DNA of 64,000 nt from Craurococcus roseus (GTDB lineage Bacteria; Pseudomonadota; Alphaproteobacteria; Acetobacterales; Acetobacteraceae): contig NZ_BAAAFZ010000060.1 of assembly GCF_039523795.1 (NCBI RefSeq), positions 124,001-188,000 of the forward strand, read 5' to 3'. Position numbers and translations under genes: made by a program. The notes under the pieces were generated by a model that made no database searches, had not been told where the DNA came from, and saw nothing but the letters and a program-made list of their open reading frames with translations. Positions within the stretch are counted from its first letter, which is position 1. Each line of letters starts with the position of its first letter. Positions 1-7,918 of this stretch are shown here, piece after piece.

Positions 1-358
1 AGAGCGCGCGGTTGCGCGCCACGGCTCCCCCGTCGTCCCCCAGCGCGCGCCAATAGGCGAGGACGCGGGGGAAGTTGGCCGGGTCCGCCTCGGCCGGGGC
101 GGACGCGGCGGGCGGAGGCGTCGCGCCCGGCGTCCGCTCGCGCCGGCCCCAGTCCTCCCACTCCGCCAAGGCGATCCGCAGCATCCGTTCCCGCGCGGCC
201 GGCGGGTAGGGCAGCGGCGGCCCCGGCGACGGGGGCGCGACGGCGGCGCAGGCGGCGAGGAGCGAGCCGAGGAGGAGGACGCGCCCGGCGGCCCTTGCGC
301 CGCGCCTGGAACGAAGGGCGCGCGGCCGCGATCGTGGGCGGATTTTGAAACGAAACAT
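1..358 (-). CDS. Lipoprotein, DUF2272-like, partial (C-terminus off the left edge)
   Basis: The reading frame opens at an ATG at 358 and runs off the window, giving 119 residues. A basic N-terminus is followed by a hydrophobic stretch ending in a lipobox (LLAAC, Cys at about residue 37), so the protein is probably an outer-membrane or periplasmic lipoprotein. After a Pro-rich linker come RERMLRIALAEWEDWGRRE and FPRVLAYWRALGDDG, which resemble the start of the DUF2272 family; that assignment is from memory and only moderately sure. The gene diverges from the FAD oxidoreductase, with about 34 bases between start codons. No strong ribosome binding site is visible. Function is unknown. Confidence 0.6.
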   Translation of the reverse strand, partial: MFRFKIRPRSRPRALRSRRGARAAGRVLLLGSLLAACAAVAPPSPGPPLPYPPAARERMLRIALAEWEDWGRRERTPGATPPPAASAPAEADPANFPRVLAYWRALGDDGGAVARNRAL

Positions 359-392
359 CGAACCGGTCGTCCACAAATGCTATACTTGGATC

Positions 393-1841
393 ATGACGGA
401 GAGCGATCTCGACCCTTCGGCCGGCGGAAGGTTGTTTTTCCGCAGCGGCATCCTGCGCGCGGAAAGGCGGCGGCGCACGGCGCCGCGCGAAGCCGCGGTC
501 ACGGAAGCCGGGCGCGAGGTGCCGGTGCACGCCGAATGCGACGTGCTGGTGGTGGGCGGCGGCCCGGCGGGCGTTTCCGCCGCCTGCGCCGCGGCGCGCA
601 TGGGCGCCCGCACGACGCTGCTGGAGCGGCACAACCACCTGGGCGGCCTGTCCACCGGCGGGCTGGTGATCTGGATCGACCGGATGACCGACTGGGAAGG
701 CCGGCGCGTCATCCGCGGCTTCGCCGAGGAGTTCCTGGACCGCCTGCCCGCGGGCGCGGTGGCCGGGCCGCCGCGCGCCGATTGGGGCTCGCGCGACCCG
801 GCCCTCGCGGCGCACTGGGCGCAGCGCACCGCCGCTTTCCACGGCGTCGTCACCTGGTCGCCCACCTGCGACCCGGAGGCGATGAAAACCGCGGCGCAGG
901 AGATGCTGCTGGGCGCCGGCGTCGACCTCCTCTTCCACGCCTGGGGCGCCGCCCCGGTGGTGCGGGACGGGGCCGTCCGCGGCGCCGTGTTCGAGGGCAA
1001 GGGCGGCCGGCGCGCGGTGCTGGCGCCCGTGGTGGTGGACGCCACCGGCGACGGCGACCTGTTCCACCGCGCCGGCGCCGCCGGCTCGGAGGACGTGGAC
1101 GAGCGCGACATCCACCACTGCGTCAACACCGCTTGGCTGTTCGGCGGCGTGGACATGCCGGCGCACCTGCGCTGGCGGTCGGAGCAGCCGGGCGAATTCT
1201 CGGAGTTCCTGCGGACCGGCCGGGAGCGGCTGGGGCTGCTCGACAAGGCCTTCGTGTCCTGGCGGGACGACGTGGCTCTGTTCATGGGGCCGCGCTTGGC
1301 GGGCTTCTCGGGCCTCGACACCGACGACCAGACGGAGGTGGAGATCCGCAGCCGGCGCCTGATGGCCGGGCACCTGGAGCACTACCGCGCCCACGCCCCC
1401 GGCTTCGCCGGCGCTTGGCCGATGCTGATGGCGCCGCAACTCGGCGTGCGGCACTCGCGCCGGCTCCGCGGCGTCGGGCGGGTGGCGCGCGAGGACTGGG
1501 ACGGCCGGACGGCGCCGGACGAGATCGGGGTGTCGCCCTCCCTTTCGCCCAGGTTCGCCAACGTTTCGGTGCCTTACGGCGCGCTGGTGCCGGAAAAGCT
1601 GGACGGGCTGCTGGGGCCGGGCCGGCACCTGTCCTGCGACGCCACCAGCCACTCCTTCATGCGCGAGATCCCGCAGTGCTGGATGACCGGGCAGGCGGCC
1701 GGCGTGGCGGCGGCGCTGGCGGCGGCCAGAGGCGTCGAGCCGCGGGCGGTGCCGGTGGCGGAGATCCGCCGCGCGCTGCGGCGCCAAGGGGCGCACCTGG
1801 GCGCGGCGGCGGGGCCGGCGGAAGCGCTGCCGGCGGCTTGA
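393..1841 (+). CDS. FAD-dependent oxidoreductase (FAD_oxidored family)
   Basis: Residues 50-78 form a classic Rossmann dinucleotide fold: VLVVGGGPAG, then an acidic residue ending strand 2 (TLLE). This is followed by HNHLGGLSTGG, typical of the PF12831 family of flavoproteins. The C-terminal part (GRHLSCDATSHSFMREIP, then a GQAAGVAAALA helix) is the second FAD-contact region of that family. The product is probably a cytoplasmic flavin oxidoreductase; its substrate cannot be inferred. I chose the ATG at 393 (482 aa) over a TTG at 345 because the extra residues are not family-like and would overlap the divergent lipoprotein. A TATACT hexamer lies 7 bases before this ATG, so a leaderless transcript is possible. 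The gene stands alone. Confidence 0.85.
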   Translation: MTESDLDPSAGGRLFFRSGILRAERRRRTAPREAAVTEAGREVPVHAECDVLVVGGGPAGVSAACAAARMGARTTLLERHNHLGGLSTGGLVIWIDRMTDWEGRRVIRGFAEEFLDRLPAGAVAGPPRADWGSRDPALAAHWAQRTAAFHGVVTWSPTCDPEAMKTAAQEMLLGAGVDLLFHAWGAAPVVRDGAVRGAVFEGKGGRRAVLAPVVVDATGDGDLFHRAGAAGSEDVDERDIHHCVNTAWLFGGVDMPAHLRWRSEQPGEFSEFLRTGRERLGLLDKAFVSWRDDVALFMGPRLAGFSGLDTDDQTEVEIRSRRLMAGHLEHYRAHAPGFAGAWPMLMAPQLGVRHSRRLRGVGRVAREDWDGRTAPDEIGVSPSLSPRFANVSVPYGALVPEKLDGLLGPGRHLSCDATSHSFMREIPQCWMTGQAAGVAAALAAARGVEPRAVPVAEIRRALRRQGAHLGAAAGPAEALPAA

Positions 1842-1860
1842 GCCGGCGCGTCGGGGCGCC

Positions 1861-1885
1861 GGATGAAACCTCTGCTGTTTCATCC
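1861..1885 (+). terminator. Hairpin after the FAD oxidoreductase gene
   Basis: A perfect 9-bp inverted repeat (GGATGAAAC / GTTTCATCC) with a 7-base loop begins 20 bases after the stop codon. No T-tract follows, so it may be a Rho-assisted terminator or an mRNA 3' stabiliser. A second, smaller repeat (AATGAT / ATCATT) lies at 1899-1915 in the same AT-rich patch. Confidence 0.45.
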
Positions 1886-1955
1886 ATTCTGAATGATGAA
1901 TGATTTGTAATCATTTACCCATTTACACGAAATCGTGAACAACATAACTTATACG

Positions 1956-2071
1956 TGTTCAGGCGATGCCTTGGACGTCTCCTCCCGACGACCCGGTGCC
2001 GCATCCTGGGGATGGGCATCAGGGATCGCACCTTGGGGCCGGTGGGTCACGACCACCGGCCCCCTTTTTTT
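1956..2071 (+). ncRNA. Candidate small RNA with anti-Shine-Dalgarno loop
   Basis: The 5' end is estimated from a TTATAC -10-like hexamer at 1949-1954; the 3' end is the strong terminator at 2035-2071. Within the transcript GATGCC (1965-1970) can pair with GGCATC (2015-2020), enclosing an inner stem CATCC/GGATG (2002-2014) and an unpaired CTCCTCCC at 1979-1986 that is complementary to Shine-Dalgarno sequences. Alphaproteobacterial sRNAs with exposed CCUCC-type loops (the cuckoo/ar14-like class) have this architecture. Family membership is an inference. No open reading frame competes for the region. Confidence 0.4.
2035..2071 (+). terminator. Rho-independent terminator
   Basis: A perfect 11-bp GC stem (GGGGCCGGTGG / CCACCGGCCCC, 7-base loop) is followed within one base by seven T residues. 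It lies more than 190 bases past the FAD gene stop and faces away from the minus-strand phage genes, so it most likely ends a separate short transcript. Confidence 0.85.
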
Positions 2072-2254
2072 GTTTCGCGGCATCGAAGCAAGAAGCGGTG
2101 GCGATCGGCGATGGAGCCGCTTTCGGCCCGCTACGCACCCCCGACCGTTGCGGAGATGTGGAAAACGGCGCGAAGCGCCGGCCCCGAACCGCCCTGCGAT
2201 CCGGCGCCGCGCGCAAACCGGGCTGTGCGGCCCCGGTCGGTTCTTTCCCCCGTT

Positions 2255-2758
2255 TCACTCGTCCGGCCGGTAGAACACCAACCCGCCGATCTCCGCCGAC
2301 GGCACGCGGCCGAGCGCCCAGCCGGGCAGCGCGTCCGCGTCGTGCCAGTGGGTGGCGCCGCCGGTCGGGTCGGGCAGGCTCCCGGCCGCGGCGCGGCGGG
2401 CGATGCGGCGGCGGACGGCGAGCGCCAAGTCGCCTTCCGGCGCCTCGCCCAGCGCGGCGTGGCGGGGGTGGCGCGGGTTCCAGCAGGCGAACAGGAAGGG
2501 CGCGCGGCACGCGCGGCCGAGGAGCGTGGGCCATGCGGCCCCGGCCGCGCTCCCGGGCGCGAAGCGGAGGCGGGCGGTCTCGTTTGACGCCGCCGAGCGG
2601 GCGCGGTTCGCCACCAGCGCGGCGAGCGCCTCGATGGCGCGGACGGGGCGCCCCGCCGCTTCGGCCCAGAGCGTGAGGGCGAGGGTTTCCGTCGCCCGCG
2701 CGGCGGCGAGGGCGTCGGACGCCGCGGCGCGGGGCGCGGCGGAAAGGGCGGCGCTCAC
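2255..2758 (-). CDS. SleB/CwlJ-type cell wall hydrolase (phage endolysin)
   Basis: The 167-residue protein carries the Hydrolase_2 (SleB/CwlJ) signature: LALTLWAEAAGRPVRAIEAL, then VANRAR, FACWN and the late GATHWHD motif. Members cleave peptidoglycan, and the leading Glu in the WAEA segment is the likely catalytic acid. There is no classical signal peptide, so release would need a holin. The neighbouring membrane protein, whose stop overlaps this start (ATGA), is the natural candidate. The position at the 3' end of the late operon matches a lysis cassette. Family is confident; the role in lysis is inferred. Confidence 0.85.
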   Translation of the reverse strand: MSAALSAAPRAAASDALAAARATETLALTLWAEAAGRPVRAIEALAALVANRARSAASNETARLRFAPGSAAGAAWPTLLGRACRAPFLFACWNPRHPRHAALGEAPEGDLALAVRRRIARRAAAGSLPDPTGGATHWHDADALPGWALGRVPSAEIGGLVFYRPDE

Positions 2759-3090
2759 GCCCGGTCCTCCGCGCGGCGGCCGTAGTTGCGCTGGTCCTGC
2801 GGGTGATCGGTGCGGCGGAGCCCTTCCAGCTTGCCCTCGATCCGCAGCAGGTGGGCCGACAAGCGCTGGTCCACGTCGCGGATCAGCGACAGCGGCACGT
2901 AGGTGCGCGCCACCTCCAGCTTGAACTCGGCCAGTTCGTCGCGGGTGCGGGCCACCGCCTCCGAGTCGCGCGTGTCACCGCGGTCGATGCGGTTCTGGAT
3001 GTCCTGCTTGAGCATGTAGATCATCCGGAACAGGGCTGCCACGACGGGCACCTCGATGACGCTGATCCACCAGGTCGGCTCGATCTGCAT
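2755..3090 (-). CDS. Small membrane/coiled-coil protein, holin candidate
   Basis: The 111-residue product has one hydrophobic segment near the N-terminus (WWISVIEVPVVAALFRMIYM), then a long charged amphipathic helix rich in Arg, Asp and Glu. I chose the ATG at 3090, preceded by TTGGAG at good spacing, over a TTG at 3135. Its stop overlaps the endolysin start by four bases (ATGA), implying translational coupling. The position between large terminase and endolysin and the single transmembrane segment make a class III-type holin or spanin-like partner plausible. There is no family signature I can name, so the role is inferred from context. Confidence 0.7.
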   Translation of the reverse strand: MQIEPTWWISVIEVPVVAALFRMIYMLKQDIQNRIDRGDTRDSEAVARTRDELAEFKLEVARTYVPLSLIRDVDQRLSAHLLRIEGKLEGLRRTDHPQDQRNYGRRAEDRA

Positions 3091-3173
3091 GGCGAACTCC
3101 AAGCTCTCCTTGAAGGGCGGAAGCGCCGGGGCCAAACCCCTGGGACGGGCGGCACCGGCATTGGGGGACTGCG

Positions 3174-3404
3174 TTGCAAGCGAAGTGGCACGAGCCGTAC
3201 CTGGAGACCTGCTGCCGCTCGGCGCTGCACCGGCTGACGCTGGTGGGCGGGCCGGGGCGGCCGGACGGGCTCAAGGACGGGCCGTGCCTGGAACGGCTCC
3301 AGGCTTTGGGCTTGGCGCGGCGGCGCCCCGCCGACGGGCGGTTCGAGATCACCGCCGAGGGCGAGGCGCGGCACGCGCGGGAGATACTGAAGAAGGCGGG
3401 GTGA
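3174..3404 (+). CDS. Small winged-helix-like protein on the opposite strand
   Basis: This 76-residue reading frame is the only plus-strand gene inside the morphogenesis block. It starts at a TTG preceded by a strong GGGGG ribosome binding site (3163-3167). The C-terminal half (CLERLQALGLARRR, then GRFEITAEGEARHAREIL) has the helix-then-wing pattern of MarR/PadR-like DNA-binding domains, with the usual 'lt..G' wing end. Codon use is like its neighbours. It could be a small regulator or a non-structural phage protein; no specific family is recognised. It is divergent from the membrane protein gene (start at 3090). Confidence 0.5.
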   Translation: MQAKWHEPYLETCCRSALHRLTLVGGPGRPDGLKDGPCLERLQALGLARRRPADGRFEITAEGEARHAREILKKAG

Positions 3405-3450
3405 TCCGATTGCAGATCCGCAACAACGCGGGCGCACGCAGGCCCGGCGT

Positions 3451-4896
3451 CTAGCTGCCCCTCCACCCCGCCGCCCGCGCCGGAGCGGCGACCAGCGGCA
3501 GGCGCACCGGCTCCGCCAGCAGACAGCCGGCCAGCGCGTCCAGAGCGTCGTCGCGCACGCCGTTCGGCGCGTCCGGGCGCCACGCCGCCATCTCCGACGG
3601 GAAGGGCGTGCGGAACACCGCCTCGTGCGCGTGCAGCCGGCGCGCCGCCAGCGCCGGCTCCAACGCGCCGAGGATGCGGAGCGGCTTGGCTTGGCGGCTG
3701 TTGTGCTCCACCACCGCGCAGGGCGCGCCGGCCTTCGCCATCTCGCGCTTGAGCAGCGCGGGGAGGAAGCGGCCGATGCCGTTGGTCTCCACGCGCACCG
3801 CCGGCAGCAGCAGTTCCCGCGCGAGCGCGGCGACCGCGCGGCATTGCTGGGTGGCGGGGTCCACGGGGCTGTCCGGGTCGTGCGCGAGGTACGCCAACCG
3901 GTGCAGGTAGTGGTTGCCCTCGCCGTCGGCGTAGGTGGCGGCCAGCACCGAGGCGTCGCCGGTGCCGGGGCGGCCGTAGGCGGGGTCCCAGAAGCCGCCG
4001 CCGGAGACCAGGCGCCGGCCCATGAGCGAGAGCTGCGCGCGGCCGCCGGCCTCGCGGTACTCCGGTTCCTCGGCGTAGCGGACGACCAGCGCCGGGTCGA
4101 GGCGCGCCGCCGACTCCGCCACCGCCCGCAGCAGCATCTGCCGGGCGAAGCGGAGCGGGCCGACGCGGGCGCGCAACGCCTCGATGTCGGCGGCGGCGAA
4201 GCGCTCCGGCCAGGCGCTCGCGCCCGCCGCGTCGAACAGCGGCACCACCAGGCGGCGGTAGCCCACCAGCCAAGCGTTCTCGTGGCCGGGCGGCAGGTAG
4301 AGCGTGTCGGCGCAGTGCGGCGTGCCGACGTAGAGCACGGTGCCGCCGGGCGTCAGCACGAACTCCGTCTCGGCCAGCCGGTCGCGCAGCTCGGCGCGCT
4401 TGTTCGGCGTGTCGCAGTTGCCGGCCACCTCCACGTCGTCGCAGACGATGAGGTCGGCGCGGGAGCCGGTGATGTTGCCCGAGAGGCCCTGCGCCAGCAT
4501 GGAGGGGTCGCGCAGCACCGCGCGCCGCTTCACGGTGAAGCGGTCCATCGCCCAGCTCTCCGGCTGGTCGGGCAGCAGGTGGCGGCAGAGCGGGTGGCGC
4601 TCCAGCACGCGGCGCACCGTCGCCACCATCTTCACCGCCAGGTCGTGGTCGGCGGCCAGCACCAGCACGCGTAGGTCCGGCTCGCGCAGCAGGCGCCACG
4701 CGCAGTAGAGGCCGACCAGCGTGGATTTGCCGCAGCCGCGGAAGGCCATCAGCAGCAGGCGCCGGTCGCCCGCGTCGCGCCGGGCCTGGAGCCAGCGCGC
4801 GATGCGGCGGTGGACGGCGGGCGTCCCCTGCCCCTGCGCGGCGTTCCAGACCCAGGCGAATTCGAGGAAGTCAGCCGTCACCGGCGCCGTCGTCAT
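3451..4896 (-). CDS. Phage terminase large subunit (T7 gp19-like)
   Basis: A DNA-packaging motor and nuclease of 481 residues. The ATPase domain has Walker A FRGCGKST (residues 52-59) and Walker B LIVCDDVE (149-156), followed by a GTP coupling motif (YVGTP, about 189-193). The C-terminal RNase H-like nuclease shows FWDPAYGRPGTGDASV with candidate metal-binding Asp304 and Asp314, and a late DDALDALAG acidic motif. Length and motif order fit the T7-type TerL family. The gene starts inside the preceding small gene (26-base overlap), consistent with a paired small/large terminase as in T7 (gp18/gp19). All catalytic residues appear intact, so packaging activity is plausible. Confidence 0.92.
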   Translation of the reverse strand: MTTAPVTADFLEFAWVWNAAQGQGTPAVHRRIARWLQARRDAGDRRLLLMAFRGCGKSTLVGLYCAWRLLREPDLRVLVLAADHDLAVKMVATVRRVLERHPLCRHLLPDQPESWAMDRFTVKRRAVLRDPSMLAQGLSGNITGSRADLIVCDDVEVAGNCDTPNKRAELRDRLAETEFVLTPGGTVLYVGTPHCADTLYLPPGHENAWLVGYRRLVVPLFDAAGASAWPERFAAADIEALRARVGPLRFARQMLLRAVAESAARLDPALVVRYAEEPEYREAGGRAQLSLMGRRLVSGGGFWDPAYGRPGTGDASVLAATYADGEGNHYLHRLAYLAHDPDSPVDPATQQCRAVAALARELLLPAVRVETNGIGRFLPALLKREMAKAGAPCAVVEHNSRQAKPLRILGALEPALAARRLHAHEAVFRTPFPSEMAAWRPDAPNGVRDDALDALAGCLLAEPVRLPLVAAPARAAGWRGS

Positions 4897-5179
4897 CGGC
4901 CTCGCCTCCTTCCTCCCGCAGCGACGCTATGCCGGCCCGCGCGGCGCCGAGGTCGGCGTCGCCCGCTCCGCCGGCGTCCTCGCCGCGGCCGCCGCTCGTC
5001 TTGATGAGCTGGTCGTAGTGCGCGAGGGCGCCCTTCCCCGCCGCGTGGCGGGCGGCGAACGCCTTCGCGTCCGCGTCCGGATCGGCCAGGAAGCGGCGGT
5101 AGTCGTCCACGATAAGCCGCGCCAGGGCCGCGCGGTCAGCGTCGGACCAGTGGGTGTTCCGCTCGGGTTTCGTCGTCAT
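4871..5179 (-). CDS. Small phage protein, terminase small subunit candidate
   Basis: This 102-residue protein begins at an ATG at 5179 that overlaps the stop of the tail-fibre gene (ATGA). It is preceded by a GTGAAGG ribosome binding site. The N-terminal 60 residues look helical (SDADRAALARLIVDDYRRFL), while the last 40 are low-complexity and acidic. Its place between fibre and large terminase is exactly that of T7 gp18, and it overlaps the large subunit gene by 26 bases. The assignment rests on position and size; sequence alone gives no family. Confidence 0.6.
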   Translation of the reverse strand: MTTKPERNTHWSDADRAALARLIVDDYRRFLADPDADAKAFAARHAAGKGALAHYDQLIKTSGGRGEDAGGAGDADLGAARAGIASLREEGGEADDDGAGDG

Positions 5180-7464
5180 GCCTTCACCACGCGCGCCCGG
5201 ACGGTGCCGGGGTTGAGGTCGAGGGGTGCGGCGGTGCGGTTGAGGACCGTCACCGTCACCACGTCGGTCGCGCCCACCTGCGCCAGGAACACGGCGCCGG
5301 AGGTGGACGCGCTCCAGGCGGCGCCGGCGAAGTCGCCGGGGCGCGCGCCGGGCAGCGGCACGTTCGCCTGCGCGGTGCCGCCGGCGGCGATGGAGGGCGG
5401 GTCCCAGGCGAGGTCGGCCACCAGTTCGCGCCGGCCGAACGGCAGGTCCGGCATCCCCCAGAGCGCGGCCGGAGCCTGCGACGGGTCGCAGCACAGGCGC
5501 ATGGCGCGCGCCTCGTAGGAGTCGCCGATGCCGGCGATGCCGATCAGGGCGTAGAACACCGGCTCGGCCAGGCGCACCACCTGGAGGCGGGTCAGCGCCG
5601 CGTCGCTCATGTCGGCGGAGCCCTGCCACCAGCGCGCAGTGGGGGACCAGTTCATCGACATGCCGGAGGCGCGGACCAGCGGGCCGTTCGCCTCGGCGGT
5701 CAGCAGGTTCATGCCGATGTCGAAGCACTGCACCACGAGGCGCGGGTTGTCGGCGTCCACCGCGAGGGCGAACTCCTTGCAGTTCCGCGCATCCGCGAGA
5801 AAAGCCAGGCCGCGGCCGGGGGTGAGCAGCACGCCGCGGTTGACCAGCGTGTAGCCGTCCAGGCCCGGCAGCGCGAAGTCCGGCAGGCGCGAGGGCGTGC
5901 CGGACACGCTGCCGGAGAGGCAGGCGAGGCGGTCGAAGCCGGTTTCGGTGTTGCTGTAGCGGAAGGCCGCGGCGCGCAGGTTCGGCGCGGCGGCGACCTC
6001 GCGCACCGACTCGCGGTGCCCGGCCGCTTGGTGCAGCGCGCGCACCACGGAGCCGACGCGGGTGGCGGTGGGGGCGTAGTCGATGCCGACGCCGTAGCCC
6101 TGGCTGGCCCAGGCCACCTCGTAGACGTGGTCCTGCGCGCCGCCCGAGTGGTGCGCGACGTAGGGCGAGCAGCCCTCCATGCGGACGGCGCTGGCGATCA
6201 CGGCGCGGCTCGACACGTCGCAGAGGAACGGGATGCCCAGGATCGGCCGGTCCTTCGCTTGCAGCTCGAAGCCGGGGCCGTGGAAGACGTGGCGGTTGTG
6301 GCCGGCGTAGGCGCCGGGCGCGGCCGAGAAGCGCACGCCGAAGCGGTCGCGGTCCGGGTGCAGGCTGCTGGCGATGGCGAAGTGGCCGCCGTAGTAGCGG
6401 ACGGAGGTGTTCCACGCGGCGGCGGTGGCGGCGCGGACGTCGAGGCCGATCCTGTTGTTCACGATGCGGCCGAGCATCAGCGTCGTGTCCTCGAAGCCGC
6501 GCTCGTCACCCAGCGTGCGGATGCCGATGGTGAAGCCCTCCACCTGCCGCACCTCCACGAAGGAGGCGTCGAGGTTGCGCAGCACGATCCCGATGTCGTT
6601 CTCGTCCATCCAGTCGGAGACCGTGGCGCGGAGGACGCGGAGGCCCTCGTAGAGCTTGGCGGCGTTGCGCGCCGTCCCGCCGTCGCCGAGCGTCAGCGCG
6701 GCGCGGCCGCCGGGGCCGGCGTAGAGGATGGCGCCGCGCATGGAGAGGCCGGCGGCGGCGCCGGGCAGCACCAGCGGCATGGCGGTGCGGAAGGTGCCCT
6801 CGCCGATCTCCAGCCGCTTGCCGCTGGCGGCGGCGGCGTTCATGGCGGCTTGCAGCGCCGGGCCGTCGTCCGCCGCGCCGTCGCCCACGGCGCCGAAGTC
6901 GCGGGCCGAGAGGCGCTCGGCGAGCTTGTCCTCCACCGTGCGCGGCACGGCGCCCTGGAAGGGCAAAGAGAGGGAAGCGCCGTCGCGGTCGAACACCGTG
7001 ACCGCGCCCGCGCTGTCGAAGCCGAGCAGCTTGTTGGCGCGGGCGCGGCGGAGCGGGAGCGTGGTGGCGCCGCCTGCCTCGGACGGGTCGAGGCGGAGCG
7101 CGGTGCCGAGGCCTTCCTTCACCTCTTGGAGCGCGGCGACCTGGTAGTCCAGCTCGTCGTTCAGGGTGCGGGCGCGCAGCACGCCGTTCTCCTGGAAGTC
7201 CGTGTTGCGGGCCACCGGGAGTTCGCGGCGCAGCGACACGGCGCAGCCGGGCGGCGGCGGCTCGTAGAAGTGGACGGCGCCGCCCTCCGACTCGCCCGCG
7301 CCGGTGACGGCGTAGCCGGCCATTTGGATGAGGCCGTCGAGGCGCACCTCGATGTCGCCTTCGGCGAAGATGGGGAAGGGGTAGGTGAAGGCGGCTTGGA
7401 CGCCGTCGGCGACGTAGTGGACGCGCGGGGCGACGTCGCCGATGCGGATGTGCTCTGCGGCCAT
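5176..7464 (-). CDS. Tail fibre/spike: T7-fibre-like N-terminus plus pectate-lyase-type beta helix
   Basis: A 762-residue receptor-binding protein. The first 140 residues follow the T7 gp17 virion-anchor pattern: HYVADGVQAAFTYPFPIF, a ..DIEVRLDG.. strand, then NGVLRARTLNDELDYQ. At about residue 188 begins SARDFGAVGDGAADDGPAL, the hallmark entry of pectate-lyase_3/GH28-like right-handed beta helices, which continues through the middle. The C-terminal 150 residues look beta-rich. A spike of this kind often binds or depolymerises surface polysaccharide. The start at 7464 has a GAGGAG site that overlaps the stop region of the preceding gene. Enzymatic activity is not demonstrated by any motif I can see. 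Confidence 0.85.
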   Translation of the reverse strand: MAAEHIRIGDVAPRVHYVADGVQAAFTYPFPIFAEGDIEVRLDGLIQMAGYAVTGAGESEGGAVHFYEPPPPGCAVSLRRELPVARNTDFQENGVLRARTLNDELDYQVAALQEVKEGLGTALRLDPSEAGGATTLPLRRARANKLLGFDSAGAVTVFDRDGASLSLPFQGAVPRTVEDKLAERLSARDFGAVGDGAADDGPALQAAMNAAAASGKRLEIGEGTFRTAMPLVLPGAAAGLSMRGAILYAGPGGRAALTLGDGGTARNAAKLYEGLRVLRATVSDWMDENDIGIVLRNLDASFVEVRQVEGFTIGIRTLGDERGFEDTTLMLGRIVNNRIGLDVRAATAAAWNTSVRYYGGHFAIASSLHPDRDRFGVRFSAAPGAYAGHNRHVFHGPGFELQAKDRPILGIPFLCDVSSRAVIASAVRMEGCSPYVAHHSGGAQDHVYEVAWASQGYGVGIDYAPTATRVGSVVRALHQAAGHRESVREVAAAPNLRAAAFRYSNTETGFDRLACLSGSVSGTPSRLPDFALPGLDGYTLVNRGVLLTPGRGLAFLADARNCKEFALAVDADNPRLVVQCFDIGMNLLTAEANGPLVRASGMSMNWSPTARWWQGSADMSDAALTRLQVVRLAEPVFYALIGIAGIGDSYEARAMRLCCDPSQAPAALWGMPDLPFGRRELVADLAWDPPSIAAGGTAQANVPLPGARPGDFAGAAWSASTSGAVFLAQVGATDVVTVTVLNRTAAPLDLNPGTVRARVVKA

Positions 7465-7477
7465 CGGGTCGGTCTCC

Positions 7478-7918
7478 TCAATCGAGCAGGGAGCGGGCGA
7501 TGCCGCCGAGGGTGCGGCCGGAGCGGAGCAGCGCGTTCAGCGTGCCGTCGGGCGCGAGGAGGGAGGCGCGGCCGGCGCGGAGGCGGGCGTCGTAGACCGA
7601 GTCCTCGGCGCCCTGCGCCGCCGCGGCGTCCGCCTTCAGCCCGGCGGTGACGGCGCCGGCCGAGCCGGCGTCGGCCGACTGGCCGGAGGCGGCGAGGCGG
7701 GCGCGGGTCGCGGCGATGGTGCGGCCGAGCGCCTGGGCGCGGGCCTGCCGCTCCTGCACCTGCTGGGCGGACACGATTTGCTGGCGCGCGGCCTCTTGCT
7801 GCCGGTCCACTTGGACCTGGGCGCGGTTCATCCCCTTGGCGGCTTGCGCCTGGCGGACCTGGCCGTAGACGGTGGCGCCGGCGCCCGCGAGGGTGGCGAT
7901 GGAGGCGAGAGCGGCCAT
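7478..7918 (-). CDS. Internal virion protein (T7 gp14-like)
   Basis: A 146-residue protein opening with a Gly/Ala hydrophobic segment (ALASIATLAGAGATVYGQV). This is followed by a long Gln/Arg/Ala coiled-coil region (QVDRQQEAARQQIVSAQQVQ). This layout and its position directly after tubular tail protein B match gp14, which T7 ejects into the cell envelope to form part of the DNA translocation channel. Its ATG overlaps the preceding stop by one base (TGATG-type junction at 7918). The usual larger partners gp15 and gp16 are absent from the island, so how an ejection channel would form is unclear. Confidence 0.7.
   Translation of the reverse strand: MAALASIATLAGAGATVYGQVRQAQAAKGMNRAQVQVDRQQEAARQQIVSAQQVQERQARAQALGRTIAATRARLAASGQSADAGSAGAVTAGLKADAAAAQGAEDSVYDARLRAGRASLLAPDGTLNALLRSGRTLGGIARSLLD

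Larger units (their letters stand above)
1842..2254. other. Non-coding, AT-rich intergenic region left of the phage island
   Basis: No protein gene is supported in these 413 bases. Positions 1877-1960 are strikingly AT-rich for this genome and hold the two inverted repeats described separately, plus promoter-like hexamers (TTTACA at 1922-1927; TTATAC at 1949-1954). The spacing between these hexamers is poor (21 bases). The right half holds the candidate small RNA and its terminator; 2072-2254 shows nothing recognisable. Confidence 0.6.

Noticed and set aside
2072..2254. Left attachment site of the phage island
   Set aside because: No direct repeat shared with 15895-15960 and no tRNA or other integration target was found by eye.
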